Part shown: positions 34,690 to 46,689 of the stretch, piece after piece
Position numbering within the stretch: the stretch's first letter is position 1
Layout of the letters: the number at the start of each line of letters is the position of its first letter
NCBI GenBank assembly: GCA_032871835.1
Contig: CM065296.1
Location: 1,436,001 to 1,500,000 of the forward strand
Length of the DNA stretch: 64,000 nucleotides
From: Dipteronia dyeriana
Lineage: Eukaryota > Streptophyta > Magnoliopsida > Sapindales > Sapindaceae
Direction of reading: 5' to 3'
Translations under genes and position numbers: made by a program
Notes under the pieces: model-generated
Told to the model about the DNA's origin: nothing
Database searches by the model: none
The model's input: only the letters and a program-made list of their open reading frames with translations

Positions 34690-37519
34690 GTTGCATTAGA
34701 GTTTATTAGGTCCACTCTCACTGAAGCCGGTCCATCTCGAGCCACAAGGTGCACTGATGATGAGGAGGGCATGGTGCCCATCTTCACATTCATGCCAGAC
34801 CGTACTAGGGTAGAACCTATCTCAAAGTCCCTTGCTACAAGGTAGGGGATGCATGAGGGGCTTCAAGTCTGCCTACTTCTCTATCTGAATCTATCAAAGT
34901 AGAGGTCCAGATTGGTGTTACCAAGGTAGAAGAGGTAAGAGAGGTAGGAGAGATCTCGATTGATCCAACTGAGGAGGTGGAGGTCAAGGCTGATTGAAGT
35001 TGATCCAACCAAGGTGGTGGAAGTTGGCTCCAAAGTAGCAGCATTAATGGATGATGGCCCGTTCTTCAACCAAGCAATGAGACTAAAGAGGAAGGATCTG
35101 CTACTGTCGAGGAGACTAACCAGAGAGGTAGATCGGGACCAAGGTAGCTTGCTAGGGTGATGAATGGCCCCATACAAGTGGAGAAGAGGCACCGACCTAG
35201 TAACTGTCCAGAGACATGCTTGAGATCCTAGAAGTTTCCTGCAACTGAGGGAAGGCTTTGGACCCCTCCGGAATGAGTAGGAACCATGATGACTCACTTA
35301 AGCATTGGATGACCCAATATAAATAGAGAGAGGCGACATGTCTGGTACTGGTCCAGAGGCATACTTGGGATCCAAGGATCCCCTAGCAACCGAGAGAAGG
35401 CTCTGGACCATGCTGAAACGAAACAGAAGCTCAGTGGCTTACTAGGGTATTGACCGGGCCTGTATAAGAAGTGAAGAGCCACTAGGCCTTACAGCGGGGC
35501 TGCTACTCCAGAGGCTTAGTTAGGCATGTAGGAGGCCTTACCAAAAAATGGGAAGCCTCTGGGCTATCCTCGATTAGATCGGGCTTCAATAACTTACTAG
35601 GGCGATGAATGACCCAGTATACATTGAGCAAAGCCATCGATCTTGTAGCATTGCTACTGCTCTAGAAGCTTGCTTAGGCATGTAGGTGACCTTACCAAAT
35701 GTGGGAAGCTTCTGGAAACTCCTCGATCTGATCGGGATTCGGTGGCTTGCTAGGGCGGTGAATGACCCGATAAACATGGAGCGAAGCCACCTGTCTAGTA
35801 CTGGTCCAGAAGCATGCTTGGGATCTTTAGAGTCCTTAGCAATTGAAATGAAGCTCTGGACCATGCTGAAATGGATCGGGGGGCTCACTTTGGCGTTGAC
35901 CGGCCGGGTACAAGAAGTGAGGAGCTCCTCGATCAGATCAAGCTTCGATGGCTTACTAGGGCGATGAATGACCCGATATACATTGAGCAAAGCCACCGAT
36001 CTTGTAGGGTTGCTACTGCTCCAGAAGCTTGCTTAGGCATGTAGGTGGCCTTACAAAATATGGGAAGCATCTGGGAACTCCCCAACCAGATCGAGCATCG
36101 GTGGCTTGCTAGAGCTGTGAATGACCTGATAAATATGGAGCGAAGCCACCAGTCTGGTACTGGTCCAGAAGCATGCTTAGGATTTTTAGAGTCTCTAGCA
36201 ATTGAAATGAGGCTCTGGACCATGCTAGAATGGATCGGGGCCGTAGTGGCTCACTTGGGCGTTGACTGACCCCGGTACAAGAAGTGAGAAGCTCATTCGA
36301 TCAAATCGGGCTTCAATGGCTTGCTAGGGCGATGAATGACCTGGTATACATTGAGCAAAGCCATCGATCTTGTAGCGTTGCTACTGCTTCAGAAGCTTGC
36401 TTAGGCATGTAGATGGCCTTACAAAATGTGGGAAGCTTCTGGGAACTCCCCAACCGGATAGGTCTTCGATGACTTGCTAGGGCGATGAATGGCCCGGTAA
36501 ACATGGAGCGAAGCCACCGGTCTGGTACTGGTCTAGAAGCATGCTTAGGATCTTTGGAGTCCCCAGCAATTGAAATGAGACTCTAGACCATGCTGGAATG
36601 GATCAGGGCCGTAGTGGCTCACTTGGGCGTTTACTGGCCCTGTACAAAAAGTGAGAAGCCACTTAGCTTCTGCTAGAGATGCTGCTCTAGAGGCTACACA
36701 TCTGAGTTGGCTTATTGGATTCATGAGTTGACCTACTACATCTATCTAGGAGCTTCTGAAGGGCGGATCTGAAGGCATGAGGGGGTCCGTACGAAAAGTT
36801 ACAATTCTAGTGGATCTGCTTGATAGGTGGTACACTGGTAGTAGAACGAATCTGCTATAAGGGCGTAAGATAGGTGCAACTCTACTGTATAAGAGCTCCC
36901 CAGATATTGGAGTGGTTTAGCTGTGTAAAAGACCTCCAAGCGTGAGGCCACATAGCGGATCTTGTGTAGAGGAGATACGTCGGTACGGAGCAATCCACGA
37001 CAAAAGAACATGAGATGTCTAACTCTACTGCATAGGAGCTTTAGAGGTACTAGTGCAAGTCTGCTAGACAAGTATGGATCTGATGTACTAGAGCTCTAAC
37101 GGTATCAGAGTAGGTCTGTTGTGGAGAAGATAGATAGCTACGACTCTGCTGCACTAGAGCTCTAACGATGCCAGAGCAGGTCTGCTATGGAAGAGTCCTC
37201 CAGGCGCGGAGCTGCTGTAGAGGAGCTCTACCAATATATGAGCATCTTTTCTACCTAGAGGTAGTGTAGTAGACTGGTTCCACCAGGAATCCCACGTACC
37301 ATATTTGCTCCACAACAAACAAAACTCGTCAAATAGCAAAATAAGCACCACACGCGATGCGAAGGCGATATAGACAAGTATGGAGAAAGGACATCATAAA
37401 TAGTAAATGAAATTCCATGAATAACGAATATGTTACCTCGATAGTATAATGATACTCATATAGAGACATGGATGCTTTCAAAAGAGGTGTGGAAATATCC
37501 CACAAACGGTGCCATAAAG
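34690..37519 (-). mobile_element. 5' internal part of a second Tat-like retrotransposon
   Basis: On the minus strand, 5 bp after the end of the LTR, a primer-binding-site-like sequence TGGCACCGTTTGTGGG occupies 37499-37514. Plant Tat-type elements have TGGCGCCGTTTGTGGGG-like sites here. Leftward come about 2.8 kb of non-coding leader with a tandem array. No gag, RT or integrase is recognisable before sequence identity is lost near 34690, so the element is truncated. Many short ORFs here are by-products of the repeats. Confidence 0.65.
35150..36660. repeat. Tandem array with a ~360-bp unit built of two ~180-bp halves
   Basis: The marker CTGGTCCAGAAGCATGCTT occurs at about 35805 and 36161, with variants at about 36527 and 35349. 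CTTRCTAGGGCGATGAATGA occurs at about 35593, 35952 and 36320. Within each unit the two halves both contain a GCTAGGGCGRTGAATGACCY motif. The array is GC-richer than its surroundings and lies in the retrotransposon leader. Confidence 0.85.
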
Positions 37520-39430
37520 TGTTAACCGAAAATTCGTTCAGGGTGAGGAATTACCGCTAACACCCTCGAGACCACTACCACGGAGGTGGTGGCCGGGGTT
37601 GGTACCTTTGGTACCTTGATAAGATCTTGTATGAATATGGAGTATGGAGCGGTAGGTAGGAGATGAGTCATCCCACTCATCGGGCTTCACGTTTGGTAAG
37701 AGATGAAGAGAGCTCGAGGTTCCCTTGCTGGTATGATGGGGTTGATCTCGGTCCTGGTCCTGGTCCTGGTCCTCGGTCGGGGTCTGTGCCCATCCTGGTA
37801 CCCAGAGCCCGGTTCTGGAGCCCGATTCCTTCCTGTAGTTCCCCGACCTAAATAACAAGTAAGAAGGGGGGCTTATCTAGCTCTAGTGTCGAAGAGCTTG
37901 ATTTCTTCCATAGAGAGGATGCATGAGTGTTCATCGACTCCCTTCAAGCTGATCTGGGTGGTTTCTCCTCATCTTAATGTGCGACTTTGGCATGTAGATG
38001 AAAGGATAAGAGCGCTAGGTCCAACGAGATAGGAATCTAGCTTGCACTCATATACGCATGCATAATACAGGAGACAAATAAGAGAAAAACAAGTCTTATG
38101 GAGATGGAGGTGGTCTGACTAAGGGGGAAAAAACATCACGAATGATCACATGCTGAAAATTTCCGAGGCAGTATCCAATGGAAGGAGGAATACCCTTCCT
38201 TATGTATATATCAAAGAACGCTCCGGGAAGCTTACAACAATGGAGAAATAATACAATCATGGTGCTTCAGAGAGCTTACAACAATGATTGAGTGTTAACC
38301 GATACCGGTATAATCCTTGTAAAGGTACACATATAATGACGATGTATAGAGAACTTTAAACGAAGCATGTAGACTAGCCTAGGGTTGGTCGTTTTTGGGA
38401 TTAGAAATGATATGTCTGTTCTCATATGACCCCCCCTAATCGATGCTATTATAGGTGTATTTATACATGGTGTAACTACCTTGGCATGCAAGCCCATGAC
38501 TTTTCAATTGTTCTTCTTTCCTTATTGAACAAGATTCTTCATTTAATGTAGTTGATCGGATTGTAGCTAATATCTTAGAGAATAAGTATTTGTTTCCTCT
38601 TTAGACTCTTCCTTCCTTGATATATGGGATTTTCTGTTATAGTTGACTCCCAATAATCGGTTGTGGAGGATATCTTAGAGGCAAAGATATTTGTTTCCTC
38701 TTTGGACTCCTTTACTAATGGTGGCCATTAAAGAGTTGAATATTCTCTCATTAATGGCGTTGATCCTCTCATTAATAGGGTTGACTTCCTCCATTAATAT
38801 AGTTGACCTCATTAATAGGGTTACCTTCAATAATATAGTTGACCTCATTAATATGGTTGACTATCTCCATTAATACGGTTTGACCTCATTAATGATATCG
38901 TAAGTTTCATGAAGGTCAACCCTCTCTTTCTACGCTTTTTGGAGAAGAGCTCTGGTTTTATATGTTACTTCGGAGAGGTACTTTATAGAGGTTAGCTTAG
39001 GTGACGCTTGATATTTCTTGAGGGTGAGGTACCCCAGGTTCCAGTACACTGGCGGGGTTCCTAGGGGACCTCTCGATGGAGTTAGATCGATCTTGCTGGT
39101 CTTCCCATAGAGCTTATGCTAACCATTTTAGGGGCGAAATATCCCATAGGGTTCCAACCTTGTAGCTGGGAGCTTGGTTGAGCTACGCCGAGCTTTATCA
39201 TGAAGCTCGACCTAATTATACAGGATTCATGGCGGGGTAGAGGTCTTTAATTGGAGAGCCTGAATGCATACAAGGTGTTGATTACCTCGCCCTACTTTTG
39301 CGGGGTCGTAAGGTACCTTGACCTAGAGGACCTCGATACCTCGCTACGTAGACCCGGATTTGGACCCCTGCTTGAAGGTTGGAAGGTGGAAAATTCTTCT
39401 TTGGTCCCTAGCCAAAATTTTCTATTAACA
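37520..39430 (-). mobile_element. 5' LTR (1.9 kb) of the second Tat-like element
   Basis: Read on the minus strand it starts TGTTAATAGAAAATTTTGGC and ends TTTTCGGTTAACA, with TG...CA ends. Both ends match the LTR at 3026-4368, which is shorter by about 570 bp. A TATA box (TATAAATA) lies at 38457-38464 on the minus strand. A (GGTCCT)n-type run lies at 37757-37775, and a 24-26-bp repeat (TTGACCTCATTAATAGGGT) at about 38730-38905. Confidence 0.75.
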
Positions 39431-39839
39431 TATAGTGATAAGAAAAGGGAGGTTTCATAGTATTTGTAGAGGTTTTTCATGCTCACATGTATGTATGGAT
39501 AAAGAAATATGTGGCTTTATTTATTGTAACTGTAAAGAATTTTGATTGTGAAATCATATTTTGAGGTAGATTATGATAATTTCATTGTATTTATTTTCTC
39601 TAAATATGCTAAGTGATCTCAGAGGTTTAATCATATGGATATTATGATGATAGTAGATTTAAGAGTTGCGAGTATATAATAGCCACAAGTAAAATAACTC
39701 TTGATACACTAACCAAGATATTTGACTCCTGAGGTTTTGTAGAGTATGATATATCATGTATTGGATGATTGATATTTTGATGTGTTTGGTTAGTGAGAGT
39801 TGTCTTTAATTAGATTAACTGCATTTATTCTATGCATGT

Positions 39840-40974
39840 TTGTTTTATATTCTCGAGAATATATTGTATATGCATGTTAAGATGTTTTCCATATTTGTTA
39901 TTGTGTGTACACAGATGTTTGGTTCTGGCAAGAAATCTTAAAGCTTTTAGCTTTGAGGGGTCATAAGGTATAAAGTTTCCACCGATGAGTGAACATTACT
40001 TAAGACAGAAAGATTTACCTGTCTTAAGGGAGGTTTAACTCATGGTCAAATTGTTTGGCCAATGAGTGTAAGAATCTTAAGACATTTAGTTTCTCGTCTT
40101 AAGATACTTCGCTTGAAGCGAAGTTGGACCTATATGGACATAGGCATGATGATCACATCTGCATGTAATTTTCATACCACACATACATACCATTTTACTC
40201 GGGTAGGTAGAGCTAAGGGTATTTTGATTACATATGGTCTTATATCGATTACATATGTAATGATCTTTATAGTTGGATACGTAAGGTTTTATTGGATTAA
40301 AGGGAAGGAATGTGTTACTCTCTTAAACATTCTTTGTGGCCACATATAATTGTTTGTCAATTCGGAGATTCGTTTTTTAAAATAATTTTTCAAATCTAAA
40401 ATAATAATGTTTATATAGCTCAAGTGGGAGAATGTAAGATTTTTATAAAATTTGTGAGCAACATATGACATTATATGTTGAGTTTATAAAAAACAGAATT
40501 GATTGGAATATTTAAGTAAGTGAGAGTTAACCAGATAAAGCTCGTTATTAATGTGATCAATATTTGTTGGGCTTGGTGCACCTTAGCTACATTAAATATA
40601 TATAGGATATGGTATGGGTTATTGTATATGTATGAGCCTAATATTCCTATTAGGACTATCCACCCTATTAATGGTTTTGAGAATCCTTTATGGGTTAGAA
40701 TTCTAGGAAGTTATACTATATATAGGGGTCCCTACTTTCACTCATATAACGTTTTACAGAATTGTCTTCCCATTAGACAATCTGAGGACGGTGAGAAGAG
40801 AGTATAAGACTCTCTATTATTTTCTTTGTTTTCTTTTCAGGTTATTGCATTATTATGAATTCAGGATTAAGACTTGATGAATTGGATGTTTTCCGCTGCG
40901 CTTCTAGGTACGCGTTTATTCATACTTATGTATACAATACGATATTTAATTATTTTAAATATATAATGCTTACA
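39840..40974 (+). mobile_element. Truncated Ty1/copia copy: 3' UTR plus LTR, + orientation
   Basis: 39840-40432 matches, inverted, the 3' non-coding part of the larger copia element at 46042-46660 (ATTCTCGAGAATATATTG, CACCGATGAGTGAA, CTTTGTGGCCACATATAATT). The polypurine tract CTCAAGTGGGAGAA follows, then an LTR of 542 bp at 40433-40974 (TGTAAGATTT ... ATGCTTACA). Pol is absent. The sequence at 39431-39840 is unassigned but may belong to it. Confidence 0.85.
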
Positions 40975-41849
40975 CAAACAGCCGAAGAGAATCATATTTG
41001 ATTATTTAGGGACCAATCTCTGCTGTATTTTTGTGTAAAAAAATTCAATTATTGGATCTCCTATGCACATGGACACATGGTTTACTACGTTTTGTATGCA
41101 TCAATATTATTCAAATTTGACACCCAATTTTTCATTCTTCACATTATGTGCAATTTACATATATTTTATTTGTTGAGAAAATAGAAGGAAATAACACGAA
41201 ATGAGGTTGACTTTTTGGGGATAACACTAATGGGTCTTTTTTTTTTGTCTGAAGACTGAACAATCCTGAATTTTTCTAAAGATTGAATAAGGATTGAAAT
41301 CTGAACTTGAATGATATGCTTGTTTTTTTTTTTTCTTACGTCTGAATGTATTGTTAACACGTTTGTTTTTTAAAAGTAAAATTGTCTGAAAATAAGTAAT
41401 TTTACATTTATATCCATGTAAACAATTATATATATAATATGGAATAAAAACAATCAAAAAATAATAATTATATATGAACACATATGATAATGATCTTCTT
41501 CTTCTATTACAAATAAACTTTATTTTTACAAAGAAAAGAAAAGTTTTTTTTTTAAATGAAAGGGACAGTAGGAAAAATCACTAAAAATACTCTAATATAT
41601 ATATATAAATACATCACCCTAATATCATAATAAAGTATTGATATAAAACAATAATATGAGAAGTGATTAAGTTTTTTTTTTAATGAGCAATATATTAAAA
41701 TAAAGATTTCTATACCATATATAATTATGATGAAATTGGAAATATGTTATATATGGAGGATAGTATCGGAAGAAAAGATTTTGGATTACATTTAATGCAA
41801 TTCAGTGATTTGCTATTAAGTGAAAAATCAGAATTTTTTACTTCATCAA

Positions 41850-41881
<32 letters not shown>

Positions 41882-42443
41882 CCTCTCTCCTATGTTTTTT
41901 TTTTTCTTCAAAAACCTTTATTGATCCATTAATGATGGTCAAACAGACATCAACCGGAGGTCGAGATGACCTCAACCACCATTAAAGGTCGATGAAGAAG
42001 AAAATAAAAAAAAACTCAAAAAATTCTATAAAAATAAGTTTTGACAACAAGTCTTGGGTAGCCCTACTCGAGACTTATTTATAGAGAAAAAAAATTAACT
42101 GTTTCATCGACCTCTAATGGAGGTCATCCGGTTCGACCGCTTCGATGACCTCTATTGGAGGTTTGTTCAATTATGGAGATGGAGGTGAGGAATGGAGAGT
42201 TTTTGAAAGAAAAAAAAAAAAAAGTAAAAAAGTGAGGGTATTTTTGTCCATCACCATATTTTGATGCCATTTAATCTTGAATTATTAACTAGGTGACAAT
42301 CACAAAACCATCGGTGAAAGAATGCTACAAATTTAAACGGCCCTTTTATGTTAAATTAAAATTTTATTTATTGGTTATTATTTGTTGTTACATATTTGAT
42401 TGGCACCGGCGGTGAACGTGTATGAATTATGAAGATGTCAAGT
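40975..42443. other. AT-rich spacer, no gene recognised
   Basis: A/T-rich sequence with microsatellites, including a (CT)n run at 41851-41876. Around 41930-42190 the words GGTCGAGATGACCTC, GACCTCTAATGGAGGTC and GACCTCTATTGGAGGT form short inverted repeats. Confidence 0.55.
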
Positions 42444-43012
42444 TAGAGGTGTCCACGGTTTGGTTAAACCGTTGGTTAAAAACCAAAACCGAGTTACCGA
42501 AACCGAAATCGAAATCGGAACCGAAATCGGCAGTTTTAAAACCGGTTGAAAATCGGTTATGACCGGTTCGGTTACGGTTTAATCCTCCCAAAAACCGACC
42601 AAAACAGGTGGTTAAACCCGGTTTTAACCGTCGATTTAAGTTATTTTTTTAATATTAAAAAAACAACCAATGAAAAGACGGCACGTGTCATCACAATTGA
42701 AAATTCTGTCCGTTGTTGAATTGTTAACAAGAGAGTGAAACGTGGCAACTTGTGATTGGTGAATAATATTTTTCTAAAAATAATTTAAATGATACAACCA
42801 ATAAGAGGCTGCCACGTGGCATCCTCTTTGAAAAAACAACCGGGACAAAACCGAAACCGAAACCGAAACTGGGCCAGAACCGACTGTTTTCAAAACCGAA
42901 CCCAAACCATGTATGGCGGTTTCGTTACGTTTTTCCCTTCCCATGGAACCAGAACCAGAACCAGAATCAGAACTGGTGGTTTCAAACTAAAATCGAACCA
43001 TGGACACCTCTA
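42444..43012. mobile_element. hAT-like MITE (569 bp) rich in ACCGAAACCGAAA repeats
   Basis: The left end TAGAGGTGTCCACGGTTTGG and the reverse-complemented right end TAGAGGTGTCCATGGTTCGA match at 17 of 20 bases. The subterminal sequence is made of ACCGAAACCGAAATCG units on the left and AACCAGAACCAGAACC on the right. No clear target duplication is seen. Confidence 0.75.
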
Positions 43013-43383
43013 CGTTGATAAAATTATATGCTGTACGTTGAAATGACAAATTTGGCTCTTAATAATTATTGCATGATAGATCGAAGCTGATCCTCACATA
43101 GTCACACCCATATCAATGTGTTTGTAAGACCATCTCCAATCATTCTCCAACTTGTTCTCTATTTTAGAGACTGAAAATAGAATACTCTATCTCTATAAAT
43201 TTATTACTCCAATCATTCTTCATTTTACCATATCCAAATAATAAAATATTATTATTTTACTTAATAAATAATATTTAAAACTTTCTTTAATAAAATTGTT
43301 TTCTCTTAATTATTTTATATAATAATTTACTCACTTTTATTTCATCTAAAAATTTCTAATTTTTTTTTATAATTACTCACACC

Positions 43384-43763
43384 TAGGGATGTCACAAAAT
43401 CTTGAACCTATGAGGACCCATCCCTACCCGAACCTGCATAATATTTATTTATTAATAATATTAATATTTAATAAAAAAAATAAAATAAATTATTTTAATT
43501 AGTAATAATAAGATATATAAAAATTTATTATGAATTTTGTTTTCTAATTTAAACTTATTTTTATTTAAGTTAAAACCAAAATAAATAAATTATTATACAA
43601 ACTTGGGGAGGGCCGGGGTGGGTTTGGGCCCACCTCCCCTGCCCAGGAAATTCCACGACCTTGACCCCAATCTTCAATAACGGGTTTAGGGGTAAATAAT
43701 TTTGTTTGGGCCATAGTCAGGGTTTGTTTCCCCAGTTCCAAACCCGTCCCATTGATATTTCTA
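43384..43763. mobile_element. hAT-like MITE (380 bp) with 8-bp target duplication
   Basis: Ends are TAGGGATGTCAC and, reverse-complemented, TAGAAATATCAATGGGACGG. Flanks are ctcacacc (43376-43383) and gtcacacc (43764-43771), 7 of 8 identical. The right half is GC-rich (GGGGAGGGCCGGGGTGGG) and the left half AT-rich. Confidence 0.75.
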
Positions 43764-43940
43764 GTCACACCTAAATATTTTTTACATGTAATGATTTTGA
43801 TATAATTTTGTAATAGTTATATTTTTTTAATCTAACTTTTAAGTTTTATTGTTATTTTTATTTGTTTTAGTTTAATTTTTATTGTATCTTTTTTTTTTTA
43901 TCTTTTTTTCCATTTTAATATTTTAATTTAAAAATGTTAA

Positions 43941-44037
43941 TGTAGGAGTTGTATGTAATTAAACATGTATATTCATATTAAATACATAAACATGAATTTG
44001 TACCTGAATTTCTTGAATCTATTGAATAATCCAAGAA
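43941..44037 (-). repeat. Displaced terminal 97 bp of the copia 3' LTR
   Basis: TGTAGGAGTTGTATGTAATT to TAATCCAAGAAA repeats the last ~97 bp of the LTR. The same bases recur at 45548-45645 at the end of the main 3' LTR, with about four differences, all A or T here where the other copy has G or C. Confidence 0.9.
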
Positions 44038-45547
44038 AGCAATACTCGCAAGTGCACGAATCGTGAAGATATCATACAGTGGCAAGTAATGATCGTTCCC
44101 ACGAGGACTAGAGATTTATCGATTAAAACTAATTCTAATTAAAGCTAAATTAAAAGTAACCAAAAAGATTGTTGAGTTTGATTTAAGGCTAAAACTAAAT
44201 TAAATTAAAATTATGAAAGCAATTGATAAGATTGGGTTGTGGTCAAGAGATGGAAGAATTAGGTCATCAATGCTCCCCAACTATGTTTACTTAATGTTTC
44301 AAACTGACTTTGAAAACAAAATATTAATCAAGTTAAGGGTTCTTATCTTAAGTATGATTGTTACAGTATGATCCTGGGATGAATCAAGTGTTCTCAATTA
44401 CAATTTACCCATAGATCAATGGCGTAAACTACAACCGAGAACCCATTAAGTACAAGAACAATGAACCAAAACCTACTTGCATAGATCAATGCTAAGATCA
44501 GTTTTATTCATTCAATTGAATATTAATTAAGATTACGTATAGATCAATACTCCAACCTCAATCATTAAATTATCAAAACCCTAAATTCATGCCAACGTAT
44601 GATCATGCATTAGCAAGAATAAAGAATTAAGACATATGATGAATTGAATAAATCAAAACAATTAATGAAAATATCGTCAATTCTAATAAAGAGCATTCAT
44701 AGAGGTTCACATTGATTCCCTAATATGAGTTAGTTACACATGATGAAAATAAGAGAAGAAAAAGAAAAGATAAAACCCATCTTGGCCATCAATGAGTTCT
44801 TCAAGTCTTCAATGATGAATTCTTCTTCTTCTTCTTTGAATATTCGATGTGTAAAGATGAATGGAAGGTGTATGGCGAATGAGTGGTGGGGGACGGCCCC
44901 CTTGGAGGCTTGGGACCTCCCTTGGCTTCTCTCTCCCGAAATTAGGGTTTACATGGGGTTTAAATAGGTGTAGATGATATGTCATGTCCTTAAACAACAA
45001 GGAAATCAATTCCAATATAGAACTCTACTTTTTTGGGACTTTATTTCTTTCCTAATCCAATAAAAAGACTACTTATTGAAGGAAGATTAGGATTGGGTTT
45101 CAACTTGTTTGCAAAAGACTCCCAAACAATTCCAAGAAGGAAATATTTCTCATTCCGACAACTTGCAAAATAAATCCCGTCATTATTCACTGAATTATGA
45201 CTGATCTGACCATCGGGTACTAAAATGGGCATAACTTCTTCTAGGAATATCGGAATTGCGATCCGTAAAGTGCCCCGGAAACAAGACTTCCGGGGATTTC
45301 AATCCATAGGTAGTAGGACACAAAATTCGATCGGAGCTAATAGATATAGGCCCCGCAATATGACTGTTCTGCACTGGCCGAAAATCGACTTTTTGCTATT
45401 TTTCTCCAAAATAACATCTAATACCTCTTGAATGGAATGTGACCTACACATGCTCAACAAACACATAAAATACCTAATTTTACCTAAGAACAAAGCACAA
45501 ATAATAGGAAATGGGGACCTAAAACATGTAAAGAAATAGACCGATCA
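44038..45547 (-). mobile_element. Insertion (about 1.5 kb) in the copia 3' LTR, probably a solo LTR
   Basis: There is no coding domain. The minus-strand end reads CTCGTGGGAACGATCATTAC and GTGCACTTGCGAGTATTGC, phrases typical of the 3' end of some plant LTRs. A TATA-like CTATTTAAACC lies near 44955-44968 on the minus strand, followed by a leader-like stretch with (GAA)n. The element ends are not clear, and the flanking copia LTR is duplicated over about 97 bp rather than 5 bp. Confidence 0.55.
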
Positions 45548-46041
45548 TAGGAGTTGTATGTAATTAAACATGTATATTCGTATTAAATACATAAACATGA
45601 ATTCGTACCTGAATTTCCTGAATCCATTGAATAATCCAAGAAAACCAACCTGAAATAAAACAGAGACAATAGTTAAAACAATAGAGAGTCTTCTACTCTC
45701 TACTCACCTTTTTCAGATTGCCTAATGGGGAGACAAATCTGTAATACGTTCTTTTTTATGAGTGAGAGTAGAGACCCCCTATATATAGAAAGGATTCTCA
45801 AAACCCTAATATGATGGCTAGTCCTAATATGAATACTAGGCCCACACATATACTGTAGCCCATACCATATACTACATTTATTTAATGTAGCTAAGGTGCA
45901 CTGAGCCCAACAAATATTGATCACAATCAAACGGGCTTTTCCGGTCAACTCTCACTTACTTAAACAATCCAATCAATTCGGTTTTTCATAAACATAAAAT
46001 ATAATGGCATATGTTGCTCACAATTTTATAAGAACCTTACA
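45548..46041 (-). repeat. Copia 3' LTR (main copy)
   Basis: It matches the 5' LTR at 52322-52847 along its length but lacks about 30 bp around 45785, next to the TATA region (CTATATATAG). The polypurine tract CTCAAGTGGGAGAA adjoins it at 46042-46055 on the minus strand. Confidence 0.92.
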
Positions 46042-46689
46042 TTCTCCCACTTGAGCTACATAAACATTATTATTTTAGATTTAAAAATTCATTTTAGAAA
46101 ACGACTCTCCGAATTGACAAACAATTATATGTGGCCACAAGGAATGTTTAAGAGAGTAACACCTTCCTTCCCCTTAGTCCAATAGAACATCAAGTATCCA
46201 ACTACATAGATCATTACATCTTTAATCAACATAAGACCATATGTAATCAAAATACCCTTAGCTCTACCTACCCGGGTAAAATGGTATGTATGTGTGGTAT
46301 GGAAATTACATGCAAATGTGATCATCATGCCTATTTCCATATAGGTCCCACTTCGTATAATACGAAGTGGCTTAAGACGAGCAAACTTAATGTCTTAAGC
46401 ATTTTACACTCATTGGCCAAACACTTTGACCATGAGTTCAACCTCCCTTAAGATGGGAAAATCCTTCTGTCTTAAGTAATATTCACTCATCGGTGGAAAC
46501 TTTATACCTTATGAGTGAATTGCCCCATAAAAGCCAAAATCTTTGAGATATCCTGCCACAATAAAAACATACATGCGCATATCATGGCAAATAACATACA
46601 TATACAATGTACAAATATATTCTCGAGAATAAATAAAATTTTATTAAACAGAACACTGCAGTTAATTTAAAAACAAAACATAACTCCCA

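Noticed and set aside
34835..37351. Several ORFs of 60-138 codons around the 360-bp array
   Set aside because: Their peptides repeat with the array and have no recognisable domain; the region is a retrotransposon leader.
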